A stretch of 61,424 nucleotides of DNA. Source: an uncultured Lactobacillus sp. GTDB taxonomy: Bacteria > Bacillota > Bacilli > Lactobacillales > Lactobacillaceae. The notes under the pieces are model-generated. The model saw only the letters and a program-made list of their open reading frames with translations, was not told where the DNA came from and searched no databases. This document shows, piece by piece, positions 1 to 8,567 of the stretch; within the stretch, counting starts at the first letter, position 1, and the number at the start of each line of letters is the position of its first letter. A program made the translations under genes and the position numbers. The stretch lies in contig CALFSK010000054.1 in NCBI GenBank assembly GCA_937916845.1, positions 1-61,424 on the forward strand, given 5' to 3'.

Positions 1-12
1 TTACACAAAAAC

Positions 13-42
13 TGGGTGTTGATGGAAATCCATCAACACCCA
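13..42. terminator. Hairpin, probable terminator at the window edge
   Basis: A perfect 13-bp stem (13-25 with 30-42) has a four-base loop. The minus strand has a T run right after the stem and the plus strand has a more distant T run at about 56-63. It could end a gene left of the window or act in both directions. Confidence 0.55.
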
Positions 43-88
43 ATATTCTAGAGCCGTTTTTTTGTGTCTTCATTTATTTATGAGGAGA

Positions 89-272
89 TTGCCGCTTCCG
101 GTGGTCCGCCACGTGAGTTTGCCGTGGGGTACGGCCTGAGCCTGAAAAGCGATCTCAGTCCTCGCTTTGATGCTTTGCCCACTCCGCAAATCATCAAAGT
201 CGCCCGTGTTGTCAATCCGACAAATTCAACTGCGTCGGACTGACAACGCCTTCGGGTGACCACCTGCAGCTA
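89..272 (+). repeat. Structured intergenic element family A, copy A1
   Basis: This is the most divergent copy of the A family. Its primary sequence differs from the others but the stems match: an outer stem at 100-106 with 258-264, a terminal hairpin GTTGTCA 208-214 with TGACAAC 241-247 extended by TCCGAC 216-221 with GTCGGA 234-239, and a middle hairpin CTTTGATG with CATCAAAG. No B element follows. An apparent minus-strand reading frame inside it is most likely a by-product of the inverted repeats. Confidence 0.65.
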
Positions 273-353
273 CATAGTAGGTTAAAATGTAGATAGCGAT
301 TACATTGCCTAATTTACGGGCTTTGAGTATACCGAACTTAATCTAAAAAGTAG

Positions 354-382
354 TTGCGGGTTGAAACTAATGACGCTATAAT
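354..382 (+). promoter_or_regulatory. Putative promoter of the first secreted-protein gene
   Basis: The -10 is a perfect TATAAT at 377-382. A weak -35 (TTGCGG, 354-359) lies 17 bp upstream. The gene starts about 70 bp downstream. Confidence 0.45.
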
Positions 383-454
383 TTGTTTGATGATTATAAA
401 AATATTTATATTTATTAGGATTGATCATCAAAAAATAAAAGGATGTGCGGGAAA

Positions 455-1387
455 ATGGTTGAATCACGAAGCAAAAAGTTAATTACTAGCTTAATGCTAG
501 GGGCTGCTCTGATGGGGACTGGGCTGACTACTGGATTAGTTTATAGCAATGCTGGCCAACCGGTAACTGCGGCAGCGAAGGCAAAGACAAAGACTAAAAA
601 AATTGTTGTTAAGAAGTTTGTCTGGAAAGACGGTTCTTGGCATTCATTAACGGTACATGCGCCATATGGGAAAACAACTTATTTTCCTACCTTGAAGTAT
701 AAAGGATACGTAGATGTCGTAGGTGATGGGAATTTCGGTGCTATAGTTGATGCAAAAGGAAAAGTACGCCAGCAGTGGGGTAATCAGTATGCCTTTGTAA
801 AGAAGATTTCAGCTAAAACTCAAAAAGCTAACGCAAAATCGAAAAAAGCAGTAACGGTCCCTAGTTCTCTTTCGTATACTAAGGGTAAGAAGACTATTCA
901 AGTTCCGTTTAAGGTTAAGGGACTTGTTGGGACACTAGTAAAAACTTCTGTACCTAAAGTTGCCGGATATACTTGTAATGTAAAGACTGTGAAGGTTGGA
1001 ATTTTAGGAAAAGATGAATCATATCCAGAAGGATTTAACCAGATTCATTACACGAAGAACTCCTTTTTCGGATATAAAGCAACTAAAGTGAAAGCCACTA
1101 AATCCACTAAGTCTGGCAAACTAAAAGTTAAAGGCACTTTTGCCATCAAGAATCAGAAGAGTGCCAATAAGCACGCCGCGACTTACGCCGTCATTACCGA
1201 CTACAAGGGCAATACGCATGTCAAATTAAACAGCAAGAAAGCCTTCAACAAGTCCATCAAGAAACGGGCTGCCGCCAAGAAAGTTACCGTTATGGCTGCT
1301 TACCGCACTAAGAAACATAACAGTAAATCATACACGTACCATATGCTTTCCGTTCCTAAAAAAGTAACGGTCAAAGCAACTAAATAA
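455..1387 (+). CDS. Secreted lysine-rich surface protein
   Basis: This is a predicted extracellular protein of 310 residues. The ATG at 455 is preferred over one at 443 because AAAGGA at 438-443 is correctly spaced only for 455. It has a basic N-terminus, a hydrophobic stretch rich in Leu, Gly and Ala, and an Ala-rich putative signal peptidase site near residue 42. The mature part is strongly basic. The last 95 or so residues (a KLKVKG start, then ATYAVITDYKGNTH, AAYRTK and YTYH motifs) match the C-terminus of the protein at 3291-4196, so the two are paralogs. There is no LPXTG motif, so it is probably released or held by charge to the wall. Function is unknown. A terminator follows at once. 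Confidence 0.85.
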   Translation: MVESRSKKLITSLMLGAALMGTGLTTGLVYSNAGQPVTAAAKAKTKTKKIVVKKFVWKDGSWHSLTVHAPYGKTTYFPTLKYKGYVDVVGDGNFGAIVDAKGKVRQQWGNQYAFVKKISAKTQKANAKSKKAVTVPSSLSYTKGKKTIQVPFKVKGLVGTLVKTSVPKVAGYTCNVKTVKVGILGKDESYPEGFNQIHYTKNSFFGYKATKVKATKSTKSGKLKVKGTFAIKNQKSANKHAATYAVITDYKGNTHVKLNSKKAFNKSIKKRAAAKKVTVMAAYRTKKHNSKSYTYHMLSVPKKVTVKATK

Positions 1388-1398
1388 TCAGCTAAATT

Positions 1399-1446
1399 AA
1401 AATCCGTTGTTCAATGTGGTTTCACATTGGCAACGGATTTATTTTG
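1399..1446. terminator. Rho-independent terminator, probably bidirectional
   Basis: The stem AAAATCCGTTG with CAACGGATTTT encloses an inner CAATGTG/CACATTG stem, with A- and T-rich flanks. It serves the secreted-protein gene on plus and could also end the HxlR gene on minus. Confidence 0.8.
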
Positions 1447-1489
1447 GTTATTGCTACGGGGGACTGCTGCTTTTCAAAAGGATCGTCGC

Positions 1490-1837
1490 TTAATTCGAAC
1501 TCAAGGTTTTAATATAAGTAGCCCCCCACGCGTCCATGGCCTGAATGATTGGAATGAGGCTGGTGCCCAAAGCTGTCAATCGATAGCTTGTCTTGATTGG
1601 GCTAGCAGTTAGATCGACCGTCTTGATGATGATTTGATCTTGGCTTAACTCTTGTAACTGTAGTGCTAACATTCGGCGGGTACAACCAGGCAAGGTGTTT
1701 AATAACTCAGTAAACCGCAATTCACCGGCCTTCAATCGGCATAAAATGATGGATTTCCATTTTCCAGCTAGAATTTTCAACGTTGTGTCTAACGGACAAA
1801 CTTCACCGTGCCGCGTTTGCATTTCCAAAGCCGTCAT
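1490..1837 (-). CDS. HxlR-family winged-helix regulator
   Basis: This 115-residue DNA-binding protein has the HxlR pattern: a conserved Cys near residue 14 (CPLDTTLKILAGKWK), a winged helix through FTELLNTLPGCTRRMLALQL, and a wing ending TSYRLTALG. The family often senses thiol-reactive compounds through this Cys and represses a neighbouring gene. The start is ATG with GGAGGG upstream. It is divergent from the MFS gene at 2010, which is its most likely target; that link is inference from position. Confidence 0.88.
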   Translation of the reverse strand: MTALEMQTRHGEVCPLDTTLKILAGKWKSIILCRLKAGELRFTELLNTLPGCTRRMLALQLQELSQDQIIIKTVDLTASPIKTSYRLTALGTSLIPIIQAMDAWGATYIKTLSSN

Positions 1838-2009
1838 TCCTAAAGCCCTCCATGTATAAAGTTAATTTACATTGGATTATACTGCGGCAAGGTCTTGACG
1901 GGGCAACTGTGCGTCATGTTTATTCAGTTACCACACGAGGTTACAAAAAATTCCCGTATTGTGTTTGGCGGCCAATCTCGTAACAATAGCGTTAAAGGGA
2001 GTGGCGTCG

Positions 2010-3176
2010 ATGAACCTTACGTTGAAAAACCGCTATTTAGTGGGTGGACTATTCTTAATTGTTTTTATGATTGGAACCGATTCTTTTATTATTTCGCCGT
2101 TATTACCAGCAATTGAACGGAGCTTTCATATTTCAGTGTCCCAGGCGGCGTTAGCGGTCACCAGTTATGCTGTCTGCTATGCAGTGGGCGCACCATTGAT
2201 TGGGCCGCTTGGTGATCAATATGCCAAGCAAAAGCTATTGTTATTAGGTATCAGCATTTTTTCCTTTGGGAGTTTAAGTTGCGCTTTGGCGCCAACCAAT
2301 GGCTGGTTTGAAGTGGGGCGTGCGGTGGCCGGATTCGGCGCGGCGATGACCCTCCCGAATGTGTGGGCATTGATTGGTGATACGTTCAAAGGCCCACAGT
2401 TGAATGTCGTGATGGGAATGACGATGGCGGCCTTGTCACTTTCGATTGCCATTGGCGTCCCGCTAGGCGCTGGATTGGCACAACTGGCTAATTGGCGGTT
2501 AGTCTTTGGGGTGTCAACGGGTCTCACGTTGGTGGTTGGCGGTATCTTAATTTTGGTTATTCCACGTTCAGCCCAGATAACTGTCAAACGACACTATTTT
2601 GCGAGTTATCGACAACTGGGTCGATCGGTTAAGGCTTGGCGCGCGTTAAGTGTGACCCTGACGTGGATGTTTGGTTTTTATCTGCTTTACACGTTTTTAG
2701 GGACGTTTTTGAACGCGTCGTTTCAGTTAAATACCGCACAAGGTGGGATCGTTTTTACGGTGTATGGTTTTTGTAACTTTTTAGCAAGCTTTGTTAGTGG
2801 CCGGGTGATGACTCATTTGGGACAGCGGCGAACGGTCGTGATTAATGGTGGTCTATCCGTTCTGATTATCTTAGGGCTCACTATTGGGCAACACCAGTTG
2901 TTAGTAGTCATAGTGGGGCTTGGCGCGTTGGCCATTGTTCAGGGATTAGGAGTGACGGCGTTAAATACTTTTATCGTTAGTCTCTCACCACAGGGACGGA
3001 CCACCGTTATGGCGTGCAACAGTGCCTTACTATACTTAGGATTAACGCTCAGCTCACTAATTGGGGGGCGAATCTACTTGGTTAGTGGTTTCACCGGTAT
3101 TGGTATTTCGGCAATGATTGCGCTAGGGTTGGCCGTTGCTATAATGGGTCGTGGTAAGCGTTACTTGAAAGATTAG
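2010..3176 (+). CDS. MFS transporter, probable drug-type exporter
   Basis: This 388-residue protein has about 12 hydrophobic helices. The loop after helix 2 carries the MFS motif A signature (GPLGDQYAKQKLLLLG), which places it in the DHA1-like drug:H+ antiporter type; the substrate is unknown. The start is the ATG at 2010, preceded by AAAGGGAG; upstream in-frame codons lack a ribosome binding site. It is divergent from the HxlR regulator, the usual arrangement for a regulator-exporter pair. Confidence 0.88.
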   Translation: MNLTLKNRYLVGGLFLIVFMIGTDSFIISPLLPAIERSFHISVSQAALAVTSYAVCYAVGAPLIGPLGDQYAKQKLLLLGISIFSFGSLSCALAPTNGWFEVGRAVAGFGAAMTLPNVWALIGDTFKGPQLNVVMGMTMAALSLSIAIGVPLGAGLAQLANWRLVFGVSTGLTLVVGGILILVIPRSAQITVKRHYFASYRQLGRSVKAWRALSVTLTWMFGFYLLYTFLGTFLNASFQLNTAQGGIVFTVYGFCNFLASFVSGRVMTHLGQRRTVVINGGLSVLIILGLTIGQHQLLVVIVGLGALAIVQGLGVTALNTFIVSLSPQGRTTVMACNSALLYLGLTLSSLIGGRIYLVSGFTGIGISAMIALGLAVAIMGRGKRYLKD

Positions 3177-3207
3177 TCCGCGAAACATTAAGATATTAAT
3201 GTTTTTA

Positions 3208-3236
3208 TATACAATCGGTTGATGACTCACTATAAT
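3208..3236 (+). promoter_or_regulatory. Promoter of the second secreted-protein gene
   Basis: TATACA at 3208-3213 (4 of 6 to consensus) lies 17 bp before a perfect TATAAT at 3231-3236, about 55 bp upstream of the start codon. Confidence 0.65.
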
Positions 3237-3290
3237 AGGGGTGTTATGTAAAAATTGGTGAAATTGACCAAGGGGAAGGTCGGATAAACG

Positions 3291-4196
3291 ATGAAAAAAA
3301 TGACACAATTAGTCACGAGTCTATTGGCTGGTGTTACGCTTGCAGGCGCTGCAGGCTTGATGGGGACTAGCGTGAAGGCGCAAGCAGCTACTTCACAAAC
3401 GGTGACCCAAAACGTCAAAGTGACGACACTGAAGGGTCTATCAAAGAGCCACGTGGTCTTTAAAAACGTGACGGCGACGGTAAACGGCGCGTCCGTTGAT
3501 GCCAAAGTTCCAGCTATTAAGGGTTACGTTGCCAATAACGGCACGTATTCTTTTAAAGCGGTCATGAAAAATGGCAAGGCGACGATTGAACCCGTCGCAC
3601 AACCGAGCTACTTTGATTTGCATTATTATCGCGTTGTGAAGAGCCAAAAGTCGAGCAAAGCCGTTAAACGGACGGTCCACGTTTTAATTTATAAAAATGG
3701 GTTGTATGCCAAGACGTTAAAGGTCAAAGCCATTCCAGGTACGACGTTTACGATCAAGACGCCTAAAATTAACGGTTATAAAGCTGACATGAAGCGGGTT
3801 CGCTTAGGGATGAACGCTAAAAAGGCCCAATACGCCGTTAATAACGTCACGATTCCGACTTATACTAAAGTGAAGTATGGCTACCAAGTGAGCCAGCTAA
3901 GTGCAACTAAGACTGGCAAGACGTTGAAGGTCAATGGTCAAGTTGCCACGACCAAGAATACCGCAAAACATGCGGCTAAATACGTCATCATTACGGATTA
4001 TAAGGGTAAGAGCCACGCTAAGTTGACGAAGAACCAAACGTTTAAGAAGACGCTCAACAAGCGTTCTGCAGCTAAGCACGTTTCAGTCGCTGCGGCTTAC
4101 CGGACCAAGAACAGTAAACAAAAAAATGGTAAGACGACTTACACGTATCACGCCTTATCAGCTAAGAAGCACGTAGCGGTCAAAGCCGTTAAATAA
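3291..4196 (+). CDS. Secreted lysine-rich surface protein, paralog of 455-1387
   Basis: This 301-residue protein has a clear signal peptide (MKKMTQLVTSLLAGVTLAGAAG, cleavage near AQAA at 33-36). The ATG is preceded by AGGGGAAGG. The mature protein is basic and has no anchor motif. A duplicated flavour is visible: two modules each contain an IPG/KINGYKA or PAIKGYVA phrase, then the C-terminal module shared with the protein at 455 (TLKVNGQ, YVIITDYKGKSH, AAYRTK, YTYHALS). Function is unknown. It is transcribed alone, with a terminator close behind. Confidence 0.88.
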   Translation: MKKMTQLVTSLLAGVTLAGAAGLMGTSVKAQAATSQTVTQNVKVTTLKGLSKSHVVFKNVTATVNGASVDAKVPAIKGYVANNGTYSFKAVMKNGKATIEPVAQPSYFDLHYYRVVKSQKSSKAVKRTVHVLIYKNGLYAKTLKVKAIPGTTFTIKTPKINGYKADMKRVRLGMNAKKAQYAVNNVTIPTYTKVKYGYQVSQLSATKTGKTLKVNGQVATTKNTAKHAAKYVIITDYKGKSHAKLTKNQTFKKTLNKRSAAKHVSVAAAYRTKNSKQKNGKTTYTYHALSAKKHVAVKAVK

Positions 4197-4205
4197 AGCT
4201 GATTT

Positions 4206-4250
4206 AACCGGTATTTCAGAAGGATAAAACTTCTGAGACGCCGGTTTTTG
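4206..4250 (+). terminator. Rho-independent terminator
   Basis: The stem AACCGG plus TTTCAGAAG pairs with CTTCTGAGA plus CCGGTT and is followed by a T run. Confidence 0.82.
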
Positions 4251-4410
4251 AGTCCGCCAAATTAGGTGGCAATTCCCGCAAAATGAAAATTACTTTCTTT
4301 ATAAAATGTAAAAAATGAAATTAATTTTATAATTCACAGCAATTTGCTTTAATAAACCGCTTTTTTTTGGTACGATAGTTGCGTAATAAAATTTGGGAGG
4401 TTATTAACTA

Positions 4411-5847
4411 ATGAGTAACGAAAAACCACAAATTGGTGTCATTGGGATGGCCGTCATGGGCAAAAACCTGGCGCTAAATATTGAAAGTCGCGGCTACAAA
4501 GTCGCAATCTTCAACCGGACCGGATCAAAAACTGAAAAGGTCATGCAGGACCACGCTGAAAAGCAATTGGTTCCAAGCTACAAGATTGAAGACTTTGTTG
4601 CTTCACTTGAAACGCCACGGCGCATCATCATGATGGTCAAAGCTGGCAAACCAACTGACATGGTGATTGATGAATTATTACCATTGTTAGACAAGGGTGA
4701 CGTCTTAATTGATGGTGGGAACACCAACTTTAACGACACGATGGCCCGGAATGCCCGTTTGGACAAATCAGGAATCAACTTCATCGGGATGGGTGTTTCC
4801 GGTGGTGAATTAGGTGCCTTACAAGGACCTTCATTGATGCCAGGTGGCCAAAAGGAAGCTTACGACTTAGTTGAACCAATCTTGAAGAAGATTGCGGCTA
4901 AGGCGCCTCAAGATGGCGAACCATGTGTTACTTACATTGGCCCTAACGGTGCTGGTCACTACGTTAAGATGGTCCATAATGGGATCGAATACGGTGACGA
5001 AGAGTTAATCGACGAAAGCTACAACATGATGCGTAACGTGGCTGGTTTATCCGTTGACGAAATGTCCGAAGTCTTTACTGACTGGAACAAGGGTGAATTA
5101 AGCAGTTACCTCGTTGAAATCACCGCTGATATTTTATCGCGGAAAGATGACATCGGCGACGACAAGACTAAGCCAATTGTTGACATGATCTTAGACCGTG
5201 GGAACAACAAGGGTACTGGTAAGTGGAGTTCCGAAGACGCGTTGAACGTCCAAGTGCCACAATCAGTAATTACTGAAGCCGTTTACGCTCGTTACATCTC
5301 CATGATGAAGGTAGAACGGGTTGCTGCTTCTAAGAAATTAGCTGGACCAAAGGGCGACCTTAAGTTACCAGCCAAAGAAGAATTGGTTGAAAAGATTCGC
5401 CAAGCCCTCTACTTCAGCAAGATCATGAGCTACGCACAAGGTTTCGAACAACTTCGTTTTGCTTCTAAGCACTACGACTGGGATTTGAAGTTTGGTGAAT
5501 TAGCTCAGATCTGGCGTGCCGGATGCATTATCCGGGCCCAATTCTTACAAAACATCACTGATGCTTTTGATAAGAAGCCAGATTTAAACAACTTGTTGAT
5601 GGACGACTACTTTGCTGATATCGCAGCTAAGTACCAACAATCAACTCGTGACGTCTTAAGCTTGGCTATCCAAGCCGGCGTACCAATGCCTTCATTCAGT
5701 GCTGCCATCTCGTACTACGATTCATATCGGGCAGAAGTTTTACCTGCTAACTTGTTACAAGCACAACGGGACTACTTTGGTGCACATACCTACGAACGGA
5801 CTGACCGCGACGGGGCATATCACTACACTTGGTACAAAGAACAATAA
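4411..5847 (+). CDS. gnd: 6-phosphogluconate dehydrogenase, decarboxylating
   Basis: This enzyme converts 6-phosphogluconate to ribulose 5-phosphate and CO2 with NAD(P)+ reduction in the cytosolic oxidative pentose phosphate pathway. At 478 residues it is the usual length. The dinucleotide-binding loop [14 protein letters not shown] is at residues 8-21, and the signature [20 protein letters not shown] carries the catalytic Lys and substrate contacts. The ATG has GGGAGG upstream. It is monocistronic with its own terminator. Heterofermentative sugar use in this group fits the gene. Confidence 0.97.
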   Translation: MSNEKPQIGVIGMAVMGKNLALNIESRGYKVAIFNRTGSKTEKVMQDHAEKQLVPSYKIEDFVASLETPRRIIMMVKAGKPTDMVIDELLPLLDKGDVLIDGGNTNFNDTMARNARLDKSGINFIGMGVSGGELGALQGPSLMPGGQKEAYDLVEPILKKIAAKAPQDGEPCVTYIGPNGAGHYVKMVHNGIEYGDEELIDESYNMMRNVAGLSVDEMSEVFTDWNKGELSSYLVEITADILSRKDDIGDDKTKPIVDMILDRGNNKGTGKWSSEDALNVQVPQSVITEAVYARYISMMKVERVAASKKLAGPKGDLKLPAKEELVEKIRQALYFSKIMSYAQGFEQLRFASKHYDWDLKFGELAQIWRAGCIIRAQFLQNITDAFDKKPDLNNLLMDDYFADIAAKYQQSTRDVLSLAIQAGVPMPSFSAAISYYDSYRAEVLPANLLQAQRDYFGAHTYERTDRDGAYHYTWYKEQ

Positions 5848-5859
5848 ATCGTTAATAAT

Positions 5860-5892
5860 GAAAAGTCTCCGCATTTGCGGGGGCTTTTTTCG
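5860..5892 (+). terminator. Rho-independent terminator of gnd
   Basis: A GTCTCCGC / GCGGGGGC-type stem with a short loop is followed by a run of six T. Confidence 0.82.
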
Positions 5893-5915
5893 TTAGCTAA
5901 ATACAATTGAAAACC

Positions 5916-6111
5916 TAGTCCGGCTGTCGCTGGTGGCATGCGGTCGTGGGACCGGGTTAAGCCTGAGGAGCGGTCTTAACCCTCGCCTGGAACAATTGCA
6001 AAAACCACAATTGTCCCGGACCGTCCGTGGTGTAAGACCGGCAGAAAAAAACGCCGCTCTAACACCACCATCACGACCGATGCTATCAACGACAGCCTCC
6101 GATTATCCGAC
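5916..6111 (+). repeat. Structured intergenic element family A, copy A2
   Basis: This full-length copy starts CTAGTCCGG and ends CCTCCGATTATCCGAC. The outer stem GGCTGTCG 5922-5929 pairs with CGACAGCC 6090-6097, and the terminal hairpin GTGGTGT 6027-6033 with ACACCAC 6062-6068. Bases in both stems differ from copy A4 yet still pair. It sits downstream of the gnd terminator. Confidence 0.85.
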
Positions 6112-6130
6112 TAAAATAGCAATAATACAT

Positions 6131-6228
6131 TTGTTTTAGTGGAGTTAAACGGGGGTGGAGTGCTGTATCGGTTTTGCATCGGGGTCTCGTCCCCCATAGA
6201 ACTATTCTGCCCGACGGAGTAGCTAATA
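6131..6228 (+). repeat. Degenerate family B element, copy B2
   Basis: A shortened relative of the B family keeps the 5' hint (TTTGTTTTAGTGGAGT), a GTGCTGTATCGG segment and the 3' end CTGCCCGACGGAGTAGCTAA. The central hairpins are reduced. It follows A2 in the same orientation as in other A-B pairs. Confidence 0.6.
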
Positions 6229-6274
6229 TAGCCATTATGGTATTGATATTATTTTTAAACTGTAGTCATTAGCT

Positions 6275-6303
6275 TTGTTTAGAACGTACGTTCGTGATAA
6301 AAT
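6275..6303 (+). promoter_or_regulatory. rarA promoter with LexA-type SOS box
   Basis: TTGTTT 6275-6280 and TAAAAT 6298-6303 are 17 bp apart. The spacer contains the palindrome GAACGTACGTTC at 6282-6293, an exact match to the Gram-positive LexA (DinR) core GAAC-N4-GTTC. A repressor bound there would block RNA polymerase. Confidence 0.75.
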
Positions 6304-6337
6304 GAAAGTATGATGATCAATAGAGCGGGGGTGTAGT

Positions 6338-7681
6338 ATGCGACAAGAGTCACTTTTTAATCCGGAACACGCCGCCAGTAGCCCACTGGCTTACCGGGTG
6401 CGACCCACAAATTTAGACGGCTTTAAGGGGCAAGATCACCTCTTAGGGCCGGGCAAGTTATTACGGCAACTGATTGCTGAAGACCAGTTACCATCCTTGA
6501 TTTTCTGGGGTCCCCCCGGTGTCGGTAAGACAACGTTAGCGGAAATTATTGCGCAACAAACGGAATCACATTTCATTACGTTTAGTGCGGTCTCAAGTGG
6601 GATTAAAGAAATTCGAAAAATTATGGATGAAGCGGAAGCCAACCGGGATTTTGGTGAGAAGACCATTGTCTTTATTGACGAAATCCATCGGTTCAATAAG
6701 GCACAGCAAGACGCCTTTTTACCGTATGTCGAACGTGGGAGTATTACCCTGATTGGGGCGACAACTGAAAACCCATCGTTTGAAATCAACGCTGCGTTAC
6801 TGTCGCGGTGTAAAGTCTTAGTCCTAAAAGAATTATCGACCGACGCGTTAATGCAAATCTTGCAAGCGGCCCTCGATAATCCCAACGGTTTTCCTAATTT
6901 AAAGATAAACATGCAGCCCGATACGTTGCCCCTGATTGCAGAATTTGCTAACGGGGATGGTCGGATGGCGCTAAATACGTTAGAAATGGCCGTTTTAAAT
7001 GGGGAACGCGATGGGCAACAAGTCACCATCACGGCCGCGGGGCTATCCCAGCTGATCAATACCAAATCGTTACGTTATGATAAAAATGGTGAGGAACACT
7101 ATAACATCATTTCGGCGTTACACAAATCGATGCGTAACAGTGATGTCGACGCGGCCATTTATTGGCTGATGCGCATGTTAAATGGGGGCGAAGATCCCCT
7201 CTACATCGCACGACGGTTGATTCGCTTTGCCAGTGAAGACGTGGGACTAGCCGATCGCCAAGCATTGCCATTAACGGTGGCTGCCTATCAAGCCTGCCAG
7301 TTGATTGGGATGCCGGAGTGTAACGTTAATTTGACAGAGGCGGTGACCTACTTAGCGTTAGCGCCAAAGTCTAACGCGTTATACGTTGCGCAGTCTAAGG
7401 CGAATGCGGATATCAAAGCGACCGGGAACTTGCCGGTACCACTGCAAATTCGGAATGCACCGACAAAGTTGATGAAGAATTTAGGTTACGGGGCGCATTA
7501 TCAATATGCGCATGATACCGATGATAAATTAACGGATATGCAAACCATGCCGGAAACGCTGAGTGGTCACACGTATTATGAACCGACTGATCAGGGACAG
7601 GAAAAGGTTTGGCACCAAAGATTGGCAGCCATTAAGCAGTGGCATACGCATCATCCGAGTTCAGATGATGAGAAATCGTAA
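6338..7681 (+). CDS. rarA: AAA+ ATPase RarA/MgsA, replication-associated recombination protein
   Basis: This 447-residue DNA-dependent ATPase of the RarA/WHIP family acts at stalled replication forks. The Walker A GPPGVGKT is at 58-65, the Walker B VFIDEIHRF has Asp114 and Glu115, a sensor 1 ATTENPSFE follows, and the C-terminal oligomerisation half contains LIRFASEDVGLADRQAL. The ATG follows CGGGGGTG. The gene is monocistronic behind an SOS-type operator, so induction by DNA damage is likely (inference). Confidence 0.95.
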   Translation: MRQESLFNPEHAASSPLAYRVRPTNLDGFKGQDHLLGPGKLLRQLIAEDQLPSLIFWGPPGVGKTTLAEIIAQQTESHFITFSAVSSGIKEIRKIMDEAEANRDFGEKTIVFIDEIHRFNKAQQDAFLPYVERGSITLIGATTENPSFEINAALLSRCKVLVLKELSTDALMQILQAALDNPNGFPNLKINMQPDTLPLIAEFANGDGRMALNTLEMAVLNGERDGQQVTITAAGLSQLINTKSLRYDKNGEEHYNIISALHKSMRNSDVDAAIYWLMRMLNGGEDPLYIARRLIRFASEDVGLADRQALPLTVAAYQACQLIGMPECNVNLTEAVTYLALAPKSNALYVAQSKANADIKATGNLPVPLQIRNAPTKLMKNLGYGAHYQYAHDTDDKLTDMQTMPETLSGHTYYEPTDQGQEKVWHQRLAAIKQWHTHHPSSDDEKS

Positions 7682-7743
7682 AGACCAAATGAATTGAATT
7701 TTAAGCTTTTCCTTGTAAAATTAGATTTATATTAGGAACTGCC

Positions 7744-7834
7744 TAAATTTCTAGTGTATGAAATTTAGCTTATTCATGTTAAAATAACATGTTGTATAAT
7801 GTGAATGCCAGTAACTGCGCTAAAAGTGCAGTTA
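7744..7834 (+). promoter_or_regulatory. Promoter region of the ArlRS-like operon with inverted repeats
   Basis: A perfect TATAAT is at 7795-7800, with TTCATG 16 bp upstream as a weak -35. A 7-bp inverted repeat CATGTTA/TAACATG (7775-7791, 3-bp centre) lies between them. A second pair TAAATTT/AAATTTA (7744-7767) is just upstream, and the leader has a TAACTGC/GCAGTTA hairpin (7812-7834). These are candidate operators; the binding protein is unknown. Confidence 0.5.
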
Positions 7835-7880
7835 TGCAAGGTTCTTAGATAAGTTGAATATTAGGAGTGACTAAAAGTAA

Positions 7881-8567
7881 ATGAGTCGGATATTAATTAT
7901 TGAAGATGAAAAAAATCTCGCGCGGTTTGTTGAGCTTGAATTAAAGCACGAAGGCTACGATATTCAAGTTGAATATAACGGTCGTAAGGGGTTAGACGCC
8001 GCTTTAGCTGAAGATTTTGATGCCATCTTACTAGACTTGATGTTACCAGAATTAAATGGGTTGGAAGTTTGCCGGCGTGTTCGCGAAGTTAAGAATACCC
8101 CAATCATCATGATGACGGCCAGAGATTCCGTGATTGACCGGGTTTCCGGTTTAGACCACGGTGCCGATGACTACATCGTTAAACCATTTGCGATTGAAGA
8201 ATTGTTGGCGCGCTTACGGGCACTTTTACGGCGCATCGATTTGGAAAGCGAACAACAAAGTACGAAACAAACGACGGTCACTTACAAAGACTTGACGATT
8301 GAAAAGGAAAATTTAGTCGTTAAGCGTGGTGACGAAGTCATTAATTTAACGAAGCGTGAATACGAATTATTATTAACGTTAATGGAAAACATCAACGTCG
8401 TCTTAGCACGTGACGTTTTATTAAATAAGGTTTGGGGCTACGAATCAGAAGTCGAAACTAACGTGGTGGACGTCTACATTCGTTACTTACGGAACAAGAT
8501 CGACCGGCCAGGTGAAAAGAGTTATATTCAAACAGTTCGTGGGACAGGATACGTGATCCGTTCCTAA
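7881..8567 (+). CDS. OmpR/PhoB-family response regulator, ArlR-like
   Basis: This 228-residue regulator has a receiver domain (acidic pocket IIEDE at 6-10, phospho-acceptor Asp52 in LLDLMLPELNG, conserved Thr in MMTARD, Lys in VKPF) and a C-terminal winged helix (ending TNVVDVYIRYLRNKID, VRGTGYVI). It most resembles ArlR of Firmicutes, which controls surface and envelope genes. The name is by resemblance only. Its stop codon overlaps the start of the kinase gene by one base, so the two are co-translated. Confidence 0.93.
   Translation: MSRILIIEDEKNLARFVELELKHEGYDIQVEYNGRKGLDAALAEDFDAILLDLMLPELNGLEVCRRVREVKNTPIIMMTARDSVIDRVSGLDHGADDYIVKPFAIEELLARLRALLRRIDLESEQQSTKQTTVTYKDLTIEKENLVVKRGDEVINLTKREYELLLTLMENINVVLARDVLLNKVWGYESEVETNVVDVYIRYLRNKIDRPGEKSYIQTVRGTGYVIRS

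Noticed and set aside
78..263. Minus-strand open frame of 61 codons
   Set aside because: It lies entirely in the structured element A1, whose GC-rich inverted repeats lack stops by chance.
5916..6111. Possibility that family A copies are tRNA or rRNA fragments or CRISPR repeats
   Set aside because: They lack tRNA arms and CCA-type ends, do not match rRNA, and are dispersed with no regular spacers.
6436..7065. Minus-strand open frame of 209 codons
   Set aside because: It is antisense inside rarA, which has full Walker motifs and normal codon use; the frame is a shadow.
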